Source of the DNA: an uncultured Collinsella sp. | GTDB taxonomy: Bacteria > Actinomycetota > Coriobacteriia > Coriobacteriales > Coriobacteriaceae | Length of the DNA: 10,860 nt | Direction: 5' to 3' | NCBI GenBank assembly: GCA_900552705.1 | Contig: USAX01000063.1 | Coordinates: forward strand, 1-10,860 | Shown here: positions 1 to 6,420 of the stretch, in pieces | Layout: every line of letters begins with the position of its first letter | Numbering within the stretch: the stretch's first letter is position 1 | The notes under the pieces: model-generated | What the model saw: only the letters and a program-made list of their open reading frames with translations | Told to the model about the DNA's origin: nothing | Databases searched by the model: none | Program-made: the position numbers and the translations under genes

Positions 1-126
1 AGCGCGCGCACGGGCAATTATTACTACGCGATGTATGGGGATCCGTCGATTCGCTACGTGAGCCTGATGGATGCCGAGGGCGCGAGCCCCGATAGGCTCG
101 TGGTTCCCGAGCCGCGTCGTTCGTAG
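1..126 (+). CDS. C-terminal end of a gene cut by the window start; possibly a choloylglycine hydrolase-like Ntn hydrolase
   Basis: Frame 1 is open from the first base to the TAG at 124-126 and gives the last 41 residues of a protein. The fragment has an aromatic-rich stretch, GNYYYAMYGDPSIRYVSLMD, then a proline/arginine-rich end. The pattern YY-x-x-Y-x-x-x-x-I-x-x-V resembles, from memory, the C-terminal strand of bile salt hydrolases and related linear amide hydrolases, where a YYTTYDN-type stretch is followed by an Ile and a Val-Asp. That identity is weak because no catalytic region lies in the window. A strong hairpin at 151-184 follows directly, which fits a genuine gene end. The coding call is fairly good; the family call is a guess. 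Confidence 0.5.
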   Translation, partial: SARTGNYYYAMYGDPSIRYVSLMDAEGASPDRLVVPEPRRS

Positions 127-150
127 CCGAGGGCTTTACTGAAATGCAAA

Positions 151-184
151 GCGCCCCTGCATCTCCTGTGAGGTGCAGGGGCGC
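151..184. terminator. Bidirectional intrinsic terminator between convergent genes
   Basis: A perfect 11-bp inverted repeat, GCGCCCCTGCA (151-161) with TGCAGGGGCGC (174-184), encloses a 12-nt loop that can pair further (TCTC with GAGG, one wobble). It sits between the plus-strand stop at 126 and the end of kup at 206. Reading the minus strand, the stem is followed by TTTGCATTT, a weak U tract, so it best serves kup. On the plus strand the following TGTCGTTG is poorer in T. Confidence 0.75.
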
Positions 185-205
185 TGTCGTTGATGCGCGA
201 CGTCG

Positions 206-2437
206 CTAGAAGTTGGCATCGTTGAGCTGGGCGCTCTCGAGGCCGTCGAGCAGTTGCTGTTCGGGCGTATCGGCGACGCTCTCGAGCAATTCGGTGGGAT
301 CGACGTTCATGTCCCTACCGGCCTCGTTGCCGTTGACCAGGTCGTCCGAGAAGATATCGACTTCCATTTCCTCGGCTTCCTCGATCTGGACTTCGAGCGG
401 CACATGGGTGCGTACGAGTTTGACCGCCGGACGCATGCGGGCAAAGAGAGGCACGTACTCGATGATGATCGCCGAGTTCTCAAGACCGTACCAGCGTGCC
501 GGGCTTCCGCAGGCGCGGCGGACGGCGTACTTGATGGCCATCACGCGGTGGTCGTTGCGGTTGATGTCCGTTTCGGGGGCAAGCATCTTGCGCAGCATGC
601 AAAAACGGAAGTCGCCCACGTTGCCACGTGTCTCGTAGATGGAGTAGGTGTGATGCTGCGGCGGCAACTCACCCGATGCCATCAGGTCGCCAACGATCTG
701 GCGCAGGTAGGCGTTGATGCGCTGATTGACCTTAAAGCCCAGGTCCAGGCGCACGCGGAACAAAAAATCCGTGCCAAAGGTTTCGACGGAATACTCGTGC
801 GTATAGGGTTCATCGGTAACGTGCACGTTGATGAACCAATATGCCTTGGCGCGCTTGGGGTGCTTGTCCAGGATGGAATAGAGCACGTCGCGGTCGAGCG
901 TGAGCGGGTCGGGGCTGTTGGTGAGGAACACCAGATTGTCGGCGAGCACGGGATAGGTCTCGTCATTGCGCAGGCGATTGAGCTGGTCGATGTACTTGGA
1001 GACGGGCAGCAGAATCGTCTGCGTGCGCTCGATGGCAGTGCCGCGACGCCATACATACATAAGGCCGAACAACAGTGCCGCCAGGAAGATCATGACGTAG
1101 CCGCCGTCAAAGAACATGGTGAGGCACGAAGCGAAGAAGCACAGCTCAATGGCACCAAAGAGCAGGGCGAAGACGCAGGCACCCAGCTTGTGCTTGAGGA
1201 TGCCGGCGATGTAGCTCGTCAAAAGCGTCGTGGTCATGAGCATAGTCACGGTGATGGCGAGGCCGTAGGCGCTCTCCATGCGCTCGGAGTTTTGGAACAG
1301 TAGCACGATGAAGATACAGCCGACCCACATGATGTTGTTGACGAGCGGAATATAGAGTTGACCCTTGGTGTCGCTGGGGTAGTGGATGCGCAGATGCGGC
1401 ATAAGGTTGAGACGCGTGGCCTCGGATACCAGCGAGAACGAGCCGGTGATAAGCGCCTGCGAGGCGATGATGGCCGCTACGGCCGATAGCACGATGGCAA
1501 AGGGGCGCAGGGGCTCGGGAAGCATCATGTAGAACGGGTTGACGATGTCCATCGCGAGCATCTGGGGATTGGAGTTGTTGGCGAGCAGCCAAGCGCCCTG
1601 ACCCAGATAGTTAAGGATGAGGGCCGCCTTTACGAACGGCCAGGATGCGTAAATGTTAGCCTTGCCCACGTGACCCATGTCCGAATAGAGCGCCTCGGCG
1701 CCGGTCGTCGACAGGAAGACGAAGCCGAGCACCATGATGCCCGAGTGGTTGATGGGCGAGAACAGGAACATGATGCCGCGGATGGGGTTGAGTGCGCGCA
1801 AGATGGACAGGTTGCCGAGCATGTTGAACAGGCCGGCGCCCGCCAGGAACAGGAACCATAGCGTCATGAGCGGGCCGAAGAGCTTGCCGATTGACGAGGT
1901 GCCGGCGCGCTGCATGGCAAATAGGCCGCAGATAATGATGATGGTAATAATGATGACGTTGGTCTGGCCGTCGCCCAATAGCGCGTGGCCCCACTCGATG
2001 GTGCGCAGACCCTCGATGGCTGTGGTGACCGTGACGGCGGGGGTGAGGATGCCGTCGGCAAGCAGCGCCGCACCGCCGATCATGGCGGGAAGGATCAGCC
2101 ACGGCGCCACTTTGCGCACGAGACTGAACAGGGCGAAGATACCGCCCTCGTTGTGGTTGTCGGCCCTCATGGCGATTAGCACGTACTTGACCGTGGTTAC
2201 GAGCGTCATGGTCCAGATGACGAGCGAAAGCGCGCCCAGGATCATGTCCTCGCTGACGGTACCGATGCCGCCGTTGTTGGCGACGATTGATTTCATGGTG
2301 TACATAGGGCTCGTGCCGATGTCGCCATAGACGACGCCGAGCGTTACGAGCAACATACCAGCAGAAAGGGGAATGGCTCCATGCCCGCTTTGTCCGTGCT
2401 GGTCTTGGAGGTTTGCCTCCAGTTTGTTGTGTGCCAC
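206..2437 (-). CDS. kup: Kup-family low-affinity potassium transporter
   Basis: K+ uptake permease of the KUP/HAK/KT family, an inner-membrane K+/H+ symporter. The signature GVVYGDIGTSP lies in the first membrane segment, near residues 34-44, and about twelve hydrophobic segments follow up to roughly residue 465. A soluble C-terminal domain of about 270 residues ends in a very acidic tail (EEAEEMEVDIFSDD and beyond), so the protein (743 residues) is longer than E. coli Kup (622). I place the start at GTG 2437, because AAGGGAG (2449-2443 on the minus strand) stands 5 nt before it. An in-frame ATG at 2455 lacks a ribosome site, and the SD itself would lie inside the frame begun there. The gene stands alone, with its own terminator at 151-184 and an unusual upstream region containing two dyads. 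No c-di-AMP riboswitch is recognisable. Confidence 0.95.
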   Translation of the reverse strand: MAHNKLEANLQDQHGQSGHGAIPLSAGMLLVTLGVVYGDIGTSPMYTMKSIVANNGGIGTVSEDMILGALSLVIWTMTLVTTVKYVLIAMRADNHNEGGIFALFSLVRKVAPWLILPAMIGGAALLADGILTPAVTVTTAIEGLRTIEWGHALLGDGQTNVIIITIIIICGLFAMQRAGTSSIGKLFGPLMTLWFLFLAGAGLFNMLGNLSILRALNPIRGIMFLFSPINHSGIMVLGFVFLSTTGAEALYSDMGHVGKANIYASWPFVKAALILNYLGQGAWLLANNSNPQMLAMDIVNPFYMMLPEPLRPFAIVLSAVAAIIASQALITGSFSLVSEATRLNLMPHLRIHYPSDTKGQLYIPLVNNIMWVGCIFIVLLFQNSERMESAYGLAITVTMLMTTTLLTSYIAGILKHKLGACVFALLFGAIELCFFASCLTMFFDGGYVMIFLAALLFGLMYVWRRGTAIERTQTILLPVSKYIDQLNRLRNDETYPVLADNLVFLTNSPDPLTLDRDVLYSILDKHPKRAKAYWFINVHVTDEPYTHEYSVETFGTDFLFRVRLDLGFKVNQRINAYLRQIVGDLMASGELPPQHHTYSIYETRGNVGDFRFCMLRKMLAPETDINRNDHRVMAIKYAVRRACGSPARWYGLENSAIIIEYVPLFARMRPAVKLVRTHVPLEVQIEEAEEMEVDIFSDDLVNGNEAGRDMNVDPTELLESVADTPEQQLLDGLESAQLNDANF

Positions 2438-2457
2438 GTGGACTCCCTTAGACATCC

Positions 2458-2482
2458 GGTTATCTGTCTAGGGCAGATAACC
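2458..2482 (-). promoter_or_regulatory. Perfect hairpin directly upstream of the kup ribosome site
   Basis: GGTTATCTG (2458-2466) and CAGATAACC (2474-2482) form a perfect 9-bp inverted repeat with a 7-nt loop. It ends 8 nt before the kup SD (2449-2443). In the mRNA it would be a leader hairpin that could affect ribosome access; in DNA it could be an operator. A possible -10 box on the minus strand is TATAAA (complement of 2494-2499), but no convincing -35 goes with it. Confidence 0.5.
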
Positions 2483-2537
2483 TTTATGCCATCTTTATAC
2501 ATATAAGAGCAGCTTGGCACATCGGGGTGTTTTAGAC

Positions 2538-2561
2538 AATAATCCCCATCTGGGGATTATT
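2538..2561. promoter_or_regulatory. Near-perfect 24-bp palindrome upstream of kup, likely a protein-binding operator
   Basis: AATAATCCCCA (2538-2548) and TGGGGATTATT (2551-2561) are perfect 11-bp arms around only two central bases (TC). Such a tiny centre argues for a dimeric DNA-binding protein rather than an RNA hairpin. It lies about 40 bp upstream of the TATAAA box proposed for kup, a position suited to an activator or upstream repressor. No cognate regulator can be named from this window. Confidence 0.5.
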
Positions 2562-2578
2562 CATGTACGCAGGTAGCA

Positions 2579-2652
2579 TTTCAAAACAGGGGCGCACCGG
2601 CTGTATGGTCTTGCTGCAATGTGATAACCACGGACGCGCCCCTGCTTTGAAA
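2579..2652. terminator. Long inverted repeat after the EamA gene, probable terminator
   Basis: Arms of 17 bp with one mismatch (2579-2595 and 2636-2652; core CAGGGGCGC with GCGCCCCTG, flanked by TTTCAAAA and CTTTGAAA) enclose a 40-nt loop. On the minus strand it begins 14 nt after the EamA stop codon (2667), and the 3' arm runs into TTTTGAAA, a short U tract. The loop is large for a simple terminator and may hold a small inner stem (CCG 2597-2599 with CGG 2631-2633). A mobile palindromic repeat is an alternative. Confidence 0.55.
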
Positions 2653-2666
2653 CTGAAGAGGGGCTT

Positions 2667-3578
2667 TTAGGCGCGTGCTGCTTGGGCGATGCTTGCTTTG
2701 GTGTCTGCGCGTTTGCCGGCGACTTCGCAAAAGATCGCGCCGCCGATGATCAACGCGGCGCCCATGAGGCGGATGGGCGTCATGGTCTCTCCCAAAAGGG
2801 CAACGGAGAACACGACGGCCGAAAGCGGCTCGAGGTAGCCGACGACCGCGACGGTCTGGACGGGCAGCTTGGCGACGGCACTAAAGTAGAGCAGGCAACC
2901 GATGCCGGTGTTGACGACGCCGAGCATGGCGACGGCGCCCCAATCGATGCCGGCGGCAATGCTGGGGGAGAGGAACGAGGGGGCACCTTGCGTGAAGAGC
3001 GTAAGGATCAACGCGGTTACAAAGGCGGCGCTCACCTGGAGCGTGGAGTTCTCGAGGCCTTCGATGTGTGGCGCACCCTTGCTAGCGATGACCATCAAGG
3101 CGTAGCAGAAGGCCGAGGCGATGCCGCAAGCGATACCCGCAATGGGCATATTGCCGCCTAGACCTTGCGCCGCAATGAGAAAGGCGCCACAGGCAACGGC
3201 GATAAACCCGGCGATTTTGCCGCCGGTCAGCTTTTCGCCAAAAATGAGCGGGGAGAGGGCCATAACGATGATGGGGCCGCAGTAATACAACAGCGAGGAG
3301 ATGCCAACGCCGATCGTCTGATAGGCGCGGAACAGGAAAATCCAGCTGGCGCCCAGCGCGGCGCCCGAGACGATGAGCGCTGCGGCCTCGCGGGGGCGAG
3401 ACGGAGCCTGCAGGTTATGGCGCTTGGTTATGAAGAGGATGGCGGCAAGGGTGAGAGCGCCCAAAAACGTGCGCAACAGTACGATATCGGAGCTCGGCAG
3501 CGCGATGGCAGCGGCGATGATGCCGTTGGAGCCAAACAATAGCAATGCTGCTAAGTACGTAAACAGTCCGTTGTTCAT
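2667..3578 (-). CDS. EamA/DMT-superfamily transporter (probable metabolite exporter)
   Basis: A 303-residue membrane protein of the drug/metabolite transporter superfamily, typically ten membrane helices made from two EamA repeats. Repeat 1 covers about residues 5-138 and ends in the family-typical YYCGPIIVMALSPLIFGEKL stretch. Repeat 2 covers about 145-288 and has the matching YLEPLSAVVFSVALLGE pattern. Length and duplication match the family. The ATG at 3578 is preceded by AGGAGA with about 9 nt spacing. Substrate is not predictable; relatives export amino acids, cofactors or purines. It diverges from the LysR gene at 3697 across 118 bp, so that regulator most likely controls it. Transcription should end at the inverted repeat at 2579-2652. 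Confidence 0.9.
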   Translation of the reverse strand: MNNGLFTYLAALLLFGSNGIIAAAIALPSSDIVLLRTFLGALTLAAILFITKRHNLQAPSRPREAAALIVSGAALGASWIFLFRAYQTIGVGISSLLYYCGPIIVMALSPLIFGEKLTGGKIAGFIAVACGAFLIAAQGLGGNMPIAGIACGIASAFCYALMVIASKGAPHIEGLENSTLQVSAAFVTALILTLFTQGAPSFLSPSIAAGIDWGAVAMLGVVNTGIGCLLYFSAVAKLPVQTVAVVGYLEPLSAVVFSVALLGETMTPIRLMGAALIIGGAIFCEVAGKRADTKASIAQAARA

Positions 3579-3696
3579 GTGCTGACATCTCCTCTATATC
3601 CGAGCATGTTCACTATGGGTGAGGTGGCTTTAGAAGAAAAGCGAATATAATGCATGGATAACATGACAAAAACTCATGTAAAGGTGGAGGGATGCC
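3579..3696. promoter_or_regulatory. Divergent EamA/LysR control region with a LysR-type dyad
   Basis: This 118-bp gap holds the promoters of both divergent genes. A perfect TATAAT stands at 3646-3651 for the LysR gene, with only a poor -35. The dyad ACATGA (3661-3666), CAAAAAC, TCATGT (3674-3679) sits just after the expected transcription start and has the interrupted symmetry that LysR proteins bind. It could therefore be an autorepression site. The LysR SD, GGAGG at 3686-3690, leads to GTG 3697. The minus-strand promoter is not clear. Confidence 0.5.
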
Positions 3697-4554
3697 GTGG
3701 AAACGAATATTCAAAAGATGCAAGTGCTGCTCGAGACGGTGCGTGCCGGCAGCTTTACGCATGCTGCAGAGCGGCTGAGCTATTCGCAGTCGGGCGTGAG
3801 CCGCATGGTGGGCGACCTTGAGGCAGACTGGGGTTTTAAGGTGCTTGATCGCAGCCGCGAGGGCGTGGTGCTTTCTGCCGACGGGCGGCAGGTCATGCCG
3901 GCAGTCGAGGCGTTATGCGAAGAGTTTGGCCGCCTGCAGCGACGCGTGGACGAGATGCGGGGGCTCATGCGTGGCAAGATCTGTATCGGTACATTCTCGA
4001 GTGTGGCGACCCATGTACTGCCGCCGGTGATCGCGCGGTTTCGCGCTGATCACCCGGAAGTCGATTACGAGCTGCTGATGGGTGATTACTCCGAGATTGA
4101 GCAATGGGTGGCGGAAGGCCGCTGCGACCTGGGCTTTATTCCGCGCGAGCCACGCGGCGCCGGTATGGCGTCGCGGCCGTTGGTGCAAGACGAGCTGATG
4201 GCCGTGGTGCCAGCGGACTCCTCGCTTGCCACCGTGGAGGTCGTTTGCCTTGCCGATTTGGCCAACGAGCAGTTTATTCTGCTGGAACGCGGTAGCGACG
4301 ACGAGATTACGCCGCTGTTTCGCCGCGCGGGTCTGGCGGTGCGTTCTAAGCTATCGACCTGGGATGATTATGCGATTATGGCCATGGTCGAGGACGGTCT
4401 GGGCGTGAGTGTTCTTCCGGCGCTCATCTTGCGCCGCTGTCAGTTCGATGTCGCCGTGCGTCCGCTCGAGGGACATCCCCATCGGCAGATCAACGCGATA
4501 TATCGCACGGCTGACGTTTCGCTTGCCGCCGCTCGATTCCTTGAATATCTCTAA
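3697..4554 (+). CDS. LysR-family transcriptional regulator
   Basis: A 285-residue LysR-type regulator. The N-terminal winged helix-turn-helix spans about residues 4-64, with the typical SFTHAAERLSYSQSGVSRMV helix pair at 19-38 followed by LEADWGFKVLDR. A linker helix runs to about residue 90. The periplasmic-binding-protein-like effector domain fills 93-285, beginning at GKICIGTFSSVATHVLPPVI and including EDGLGVSVLP (232-241). The start is GTG 3697, chosen because GGAGG (3686-3690) stands 6 nt before it; the ATG at 3692 is in another frame and starts no gene. The EamA exporter is the obvious target, by the usual divergent layout. The co-inducer is unknown. There is no clear terminator after the stop. 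Confidence 0.93.
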   Translation: METNIQKMQVLLETVRAGSFTHAAERLSYSQSGVSRMVGDLEADWGFKVLDRSREGVVLSADGRQVMPAVEALCEEFGRLQRRVDEMRGLMRGKICIGTFSSVATHVLPPVIARFRADHPEVDYELLMGDYSEIEQWVAEGRCDLGFIPREPRGAGMASRPLVQDELMAVVPADSSLATVEVVCLADLANEQFILLERGSDDEITPLFRRAGLAVRSKLSTWDDYAIMAMVEDGLGVSVLPALILRRCQFDVAVRPLEGHPHRQINAIYRTADVSLAAARFLEYL

Positions 4555-4614
4555 ACGCGTGCGCGTCATTGTCCGCCTTGGGCAAATCTCGGAGTTCGGT
4601 ACGTTTTCTTGTAA

Positions 4615-4697
4615 AATTGAACTTCCGAATAAGGTACGGCGCTATACTGCTGCCTAAATTGAACTTAGGTTCAATTCGTGTTCTATAAATTGAACTT
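4615..4697 (+). promoter_or_regulatory. Three AATTGAACTT copies, one in a perfect palindrome: candidate autoregulatory operator
   Basis: AATTGAACTT occurs at 4615-4624, 4657-4666 and 4688-4697, all on the plus strand. The middle copy is half of a perfect palindrome, AATTGAAC (4657-4664), TTAG, GTTCAATT (4669-4676). Start-to-start distances are 42 and 31 bp, about four and three turns of B-DNA, so the sites face the same side of the helix. They overlap the promoter candidates of the HTH-aminotransferase gene, whose own XRE domain is the natural candidate ligand. Confidence 0.6.
4643..4689 (+). promoter_or_regulatory. Candidate promoters of the HTH-aminotransferase gene
   Basis: Two -10-like boxes are visible: TATACT at 4643-4648 and TATAAA at 4684-4689. 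The second follows TTGAAC (4659-4664) by 19 bp, which makes that -35 part of the palindrome and lets the third repeat copy overlap the expected start site. The first follows another TTGAAC (4617-4622) by 20 bp. Both spacers are long, so the exact promoter is uncertain. Confidence 0.4.
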
Positions 4698-4716
4698 TGC
4701 CAGCAAGGAGGTTCTA

Positions 4717-6237
4717 ATGGCCCAAGAGACGTTTAGCGATCGCCTGCGACAGACCATGTCCGATCGCGACGTTCGCCAGTCGGACGTAATCCGCGCATCG
4801 GAGATGCTCGGAAAAAAACTCGGCAAGAGTCAGATGAGCCAATATGTGAGCGGCAAGACGATCCCGCGGCGCGATGTGGCAGAGCTGCTCGCTCGTATTT
4901 TGGAGGTCGATGTTTCCTGGCTGCTCGCCGGTGACGCCGATCAAGGCGAGGAATCATCGCCTCGCAACGTGCCCAAGCCCGAACCCCATCCCTCAGCTCA
5001 AATTCCAAGGAGCACCACCATGCGTACTTTTTCTAAATCCACCAAGCTCGATAACGTCCTGTATGACGTGCGCGGCCCCGTCGTCGACGAGGCCGCCCGT
5101 ATGGAGGACGAGGGCGAGCGTATTCTCAAGCTCAACATCGGTAATCCGGCGCCCTTTGGTTTCCGCACGCCCGATGAGGTCATCAAGGACATGCGCCAGC
5201 AGCTGCCCGACTGCGAAGGCTATTCCAACTCGCGTGGCCTGTTCTCCGCGCGCAAGGCAATCATGCAGTACTCGCAGATCAAGGGCCTGCCCAATGTTCA
5301 GATGGAGCACATCTACACGGGCAACGGCGTGTCCGAACTCATTCAGCTTTCGATGAACGCGCTGCTCGACAATGGCGACGAGATTCTGATCCCCAGTCCC
5401 GACTATCCGCTCTGGACGGCGTGCGCAACCCTTGCCGGCGGTCATCCCGTTCACTATCTGTGTGATGAGCAAGCGGATTGGTATCCCGACCTGGAGGATA
5501 TGGAGTCCAAGATCACGAGCGCGACCAAGGCCCTCGTCATCATCAACCCCAACAACCCCACGGGTTCGGTCTATCCGCGCGAGGTACTCGAGGGCATCGT
5601 TGAGATCGCGCGCAGGCACCAGCTCATGATTTTTGCCGATGAGATCTACGACCGCCTGTGCATGGACGGCTACGAGCACGTCTCGATTGCCTCGCTCGCT
5701 CCCGACCTGCCCTGCGTCACCTTTAGCGGCCTTTCCAAGTCGCACATGATCGCGGGCTATCGTATTGGCTGGATGGTGCTTTCGGGTAACCAGCGCTGCA
5801 TGAGCGACTTTATTATGGGCATCAACATGCTCTCGAACATGCGCCTGTGCTCCAACGTGCCGGCTCAGTCAATCGTCCAGACGGCGCTCGGCGGCCATCA
5901 GTCTGTTAACAACTACATCCGCCCCGGCGGTCGTGTCTACGAGCAGCGCAACTTCGTGTATGAGGCACTCAACAAGATCGACGGCATCTCGGTGGTCAAG
6001 CCGCGTGCGGCGTTCTATATCTTCCCCAAGATGGATGTGAAGAAGTTCAACATCACTGACGACGAGCAGTTCGCCCTTGACCTGCTGCACGAGAAGAAGA
6101 TCCTGATCACGCGCGGCGGCGGCTTTAATTGGGGTGAGCCCGACCACTTCCGCATCGTGTACCTGCCGCGCATGGAAGTGCTCAAAGAGTCGCTCGAAGA
6201 CCTCGCCGACTTCTTCGATCATTACCGCCAGAGCTAA
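4717..6237 (+). CDS. alaA: XRE-type helix-turn-helix fused to an AlaA-like PLP aminotransferase
   Basis: The 506-residue protein joins two parts. Residues about 5-70 are a Cro/C1-type HTH (SQMSQYVSGKTIPRRDVAELLARIL is its second half), followed by a proline-rich linker (72-101). Residues 102-506 are a class I/II aminotransferase close to E. coli AlaA, the glutamate-pyruvate transaminase making alanine: LKLNIGNPAPFGF, GNGVSEL, NPNNPTG, FADEIYD and the Schiff-base lysine K341 in GLSKSH are all present. HFRIVYLPR near the end carries the substrate-carboxylate arginine. I chose ATG 4717 because AAGGAGG (4705-4711) stands 5 nt before it; ATG 4678 has no such site. A second SD leads to ATG 5020, giving exactly 405 residues, the length of E. 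coli AlaA. The enzyme seems intact, so this may be a regulator that is also an enzyme. The gene symbol refers to the catalytic half. Confidence 0.92.
   Translation: MAQETFSDRLRQTMSDRDVRQSDVIRASEMLGKKLGKSQMSQYVSGKTIPRRDVAELLARILEVDVSWLLAGDADQGEESSPRNVPKPEPHPSAQIPRSTTMRTFSKSTKLDNVLYDVRGPVVDEAARMEDEGERILKLNIGNPAPFGFRTPDEVIKDMRQQLPDCEGYSNSRGLFSARKAIMQYSQIKGLPNVQMEHIYTGNGVSELIQLSMNALLDNGDEILIPSPDYPLWTACATLAGGHPVHYLCDEQADWYPDLEDMESKITSATKALVIINPNNPTGSVYPREVLEGIVEIARRHQLMIFADEIYDRLCMDGYEHVSIASLAPDLPCVTFSGLSKSHMIAGYRIGWMVLSGNQRCMSDFIMGINMLSNMRLCSNVPAQSIVQTALGGHQSVNNYIRPGGRVYEQRNFVYEALNKIDGISVVKPRAAFYIFPKMDVKKFNITDDEQFALDLLHEKKILITRGGGFNWGEPDHFRIVYLPRMEVLKESLEDLADFFDHYRQS
5007..5022 (+). promoter_or_regulatory. 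Internal ribosome binding site and start codon inside the fusion gene
   Basis: AAGGAG (5007-5012) is followed by 7 nt and an in-frame ATG (5020-5022), at codon 102 of the fusion. It lies exactly at the junction between the linker and the aminotransferase, and the region it starts (MRTFSKSTKLDNVLYDVRGP) aligns with the N-terminus of stand-alone AlaA. Either it makes a separate 405-residue enzyme from the same mRNA, or it is a relic of the ancestral separate gene. Confidence 0.65.
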
Positions 6238-6242
6238 TTAGT

Positions 6243-6389
6243 TCCGCCGTTCTACCGAACGGCGGACCACTTGACGCTGCGCGAGCCGCATTCACGCCAA
6301 TCTGACGTTCAATTTCGAGGGCGCGACCAGAAGGTCAGCGCCCTCTCATTTCACGTCACCTTGGCGCAAATGCGGCTCGCTCGCTGTCG
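6243..6389 (+). ncRNA. Structured RNA-like element, copy A, after the aminotransferase gene
   Basis: This element starts 5 nt after the stop codon at 6237. Hairpin H1 pairs 6243-6251 with 6258-6266 around CTACCG. GACGCTGC (6273-6280) follows. Helix P2 pairs 6281-6292 with 6369-6380 (12 bp, perfect) and encloses P3a (6295-6300 with 6361-6366), P3b (TGACGT 6303-6308 with ACGTCA 6353-6358) and P4 (GAGGGCGC 6317-6324 with GCGCCCTC 6338-6345). P4 is capped by the 13-nt GACCAGAAGGTCA. TCGCTGTCG (6381-6389) closes it. The copy at 9520-9668 has the same architecture with compensated base changes. Strand is uncertain; it could be a 3' UTR element, a bidirectional terminator or a mobile palindromic repeat. 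Confidence 0.7.
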
Positions 6390-6420
6390 TGTGCTCAACC
6401 TGCATCGTTACCCTGGCTGT

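Noticed and set aside
254..1303. A 349-codon plus-strand open frame inside kup
   Set aside because: It is antisense to an unmistakable transporter, begins without a ribosome site and has a His/Asp/Glu/Val-rich composition typical of shadow frames in GC-rich DNA.
2456..2666. A c-di-AMP (ydaO-type) riboswitch before kup
   Set aside because: The gap has two simple dyads and the terminator of the upstream gene; I see none of the conserved riboswitch core and little room for it.
4678..4716. ATG 4678 as start of the HTH-aminotransferase
   Set aside because: It lies within the operator/promoter region without an SD, while ATG 4717 has AAGGAGG 5 nt upstream.
5020..6237. Two separate genes, a short XRE regulator and alaA
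   Set aside because: There is no stop codon between them; the frame is continuous from 4717 to 6237, so one fusion with an internal start is the direct reading.
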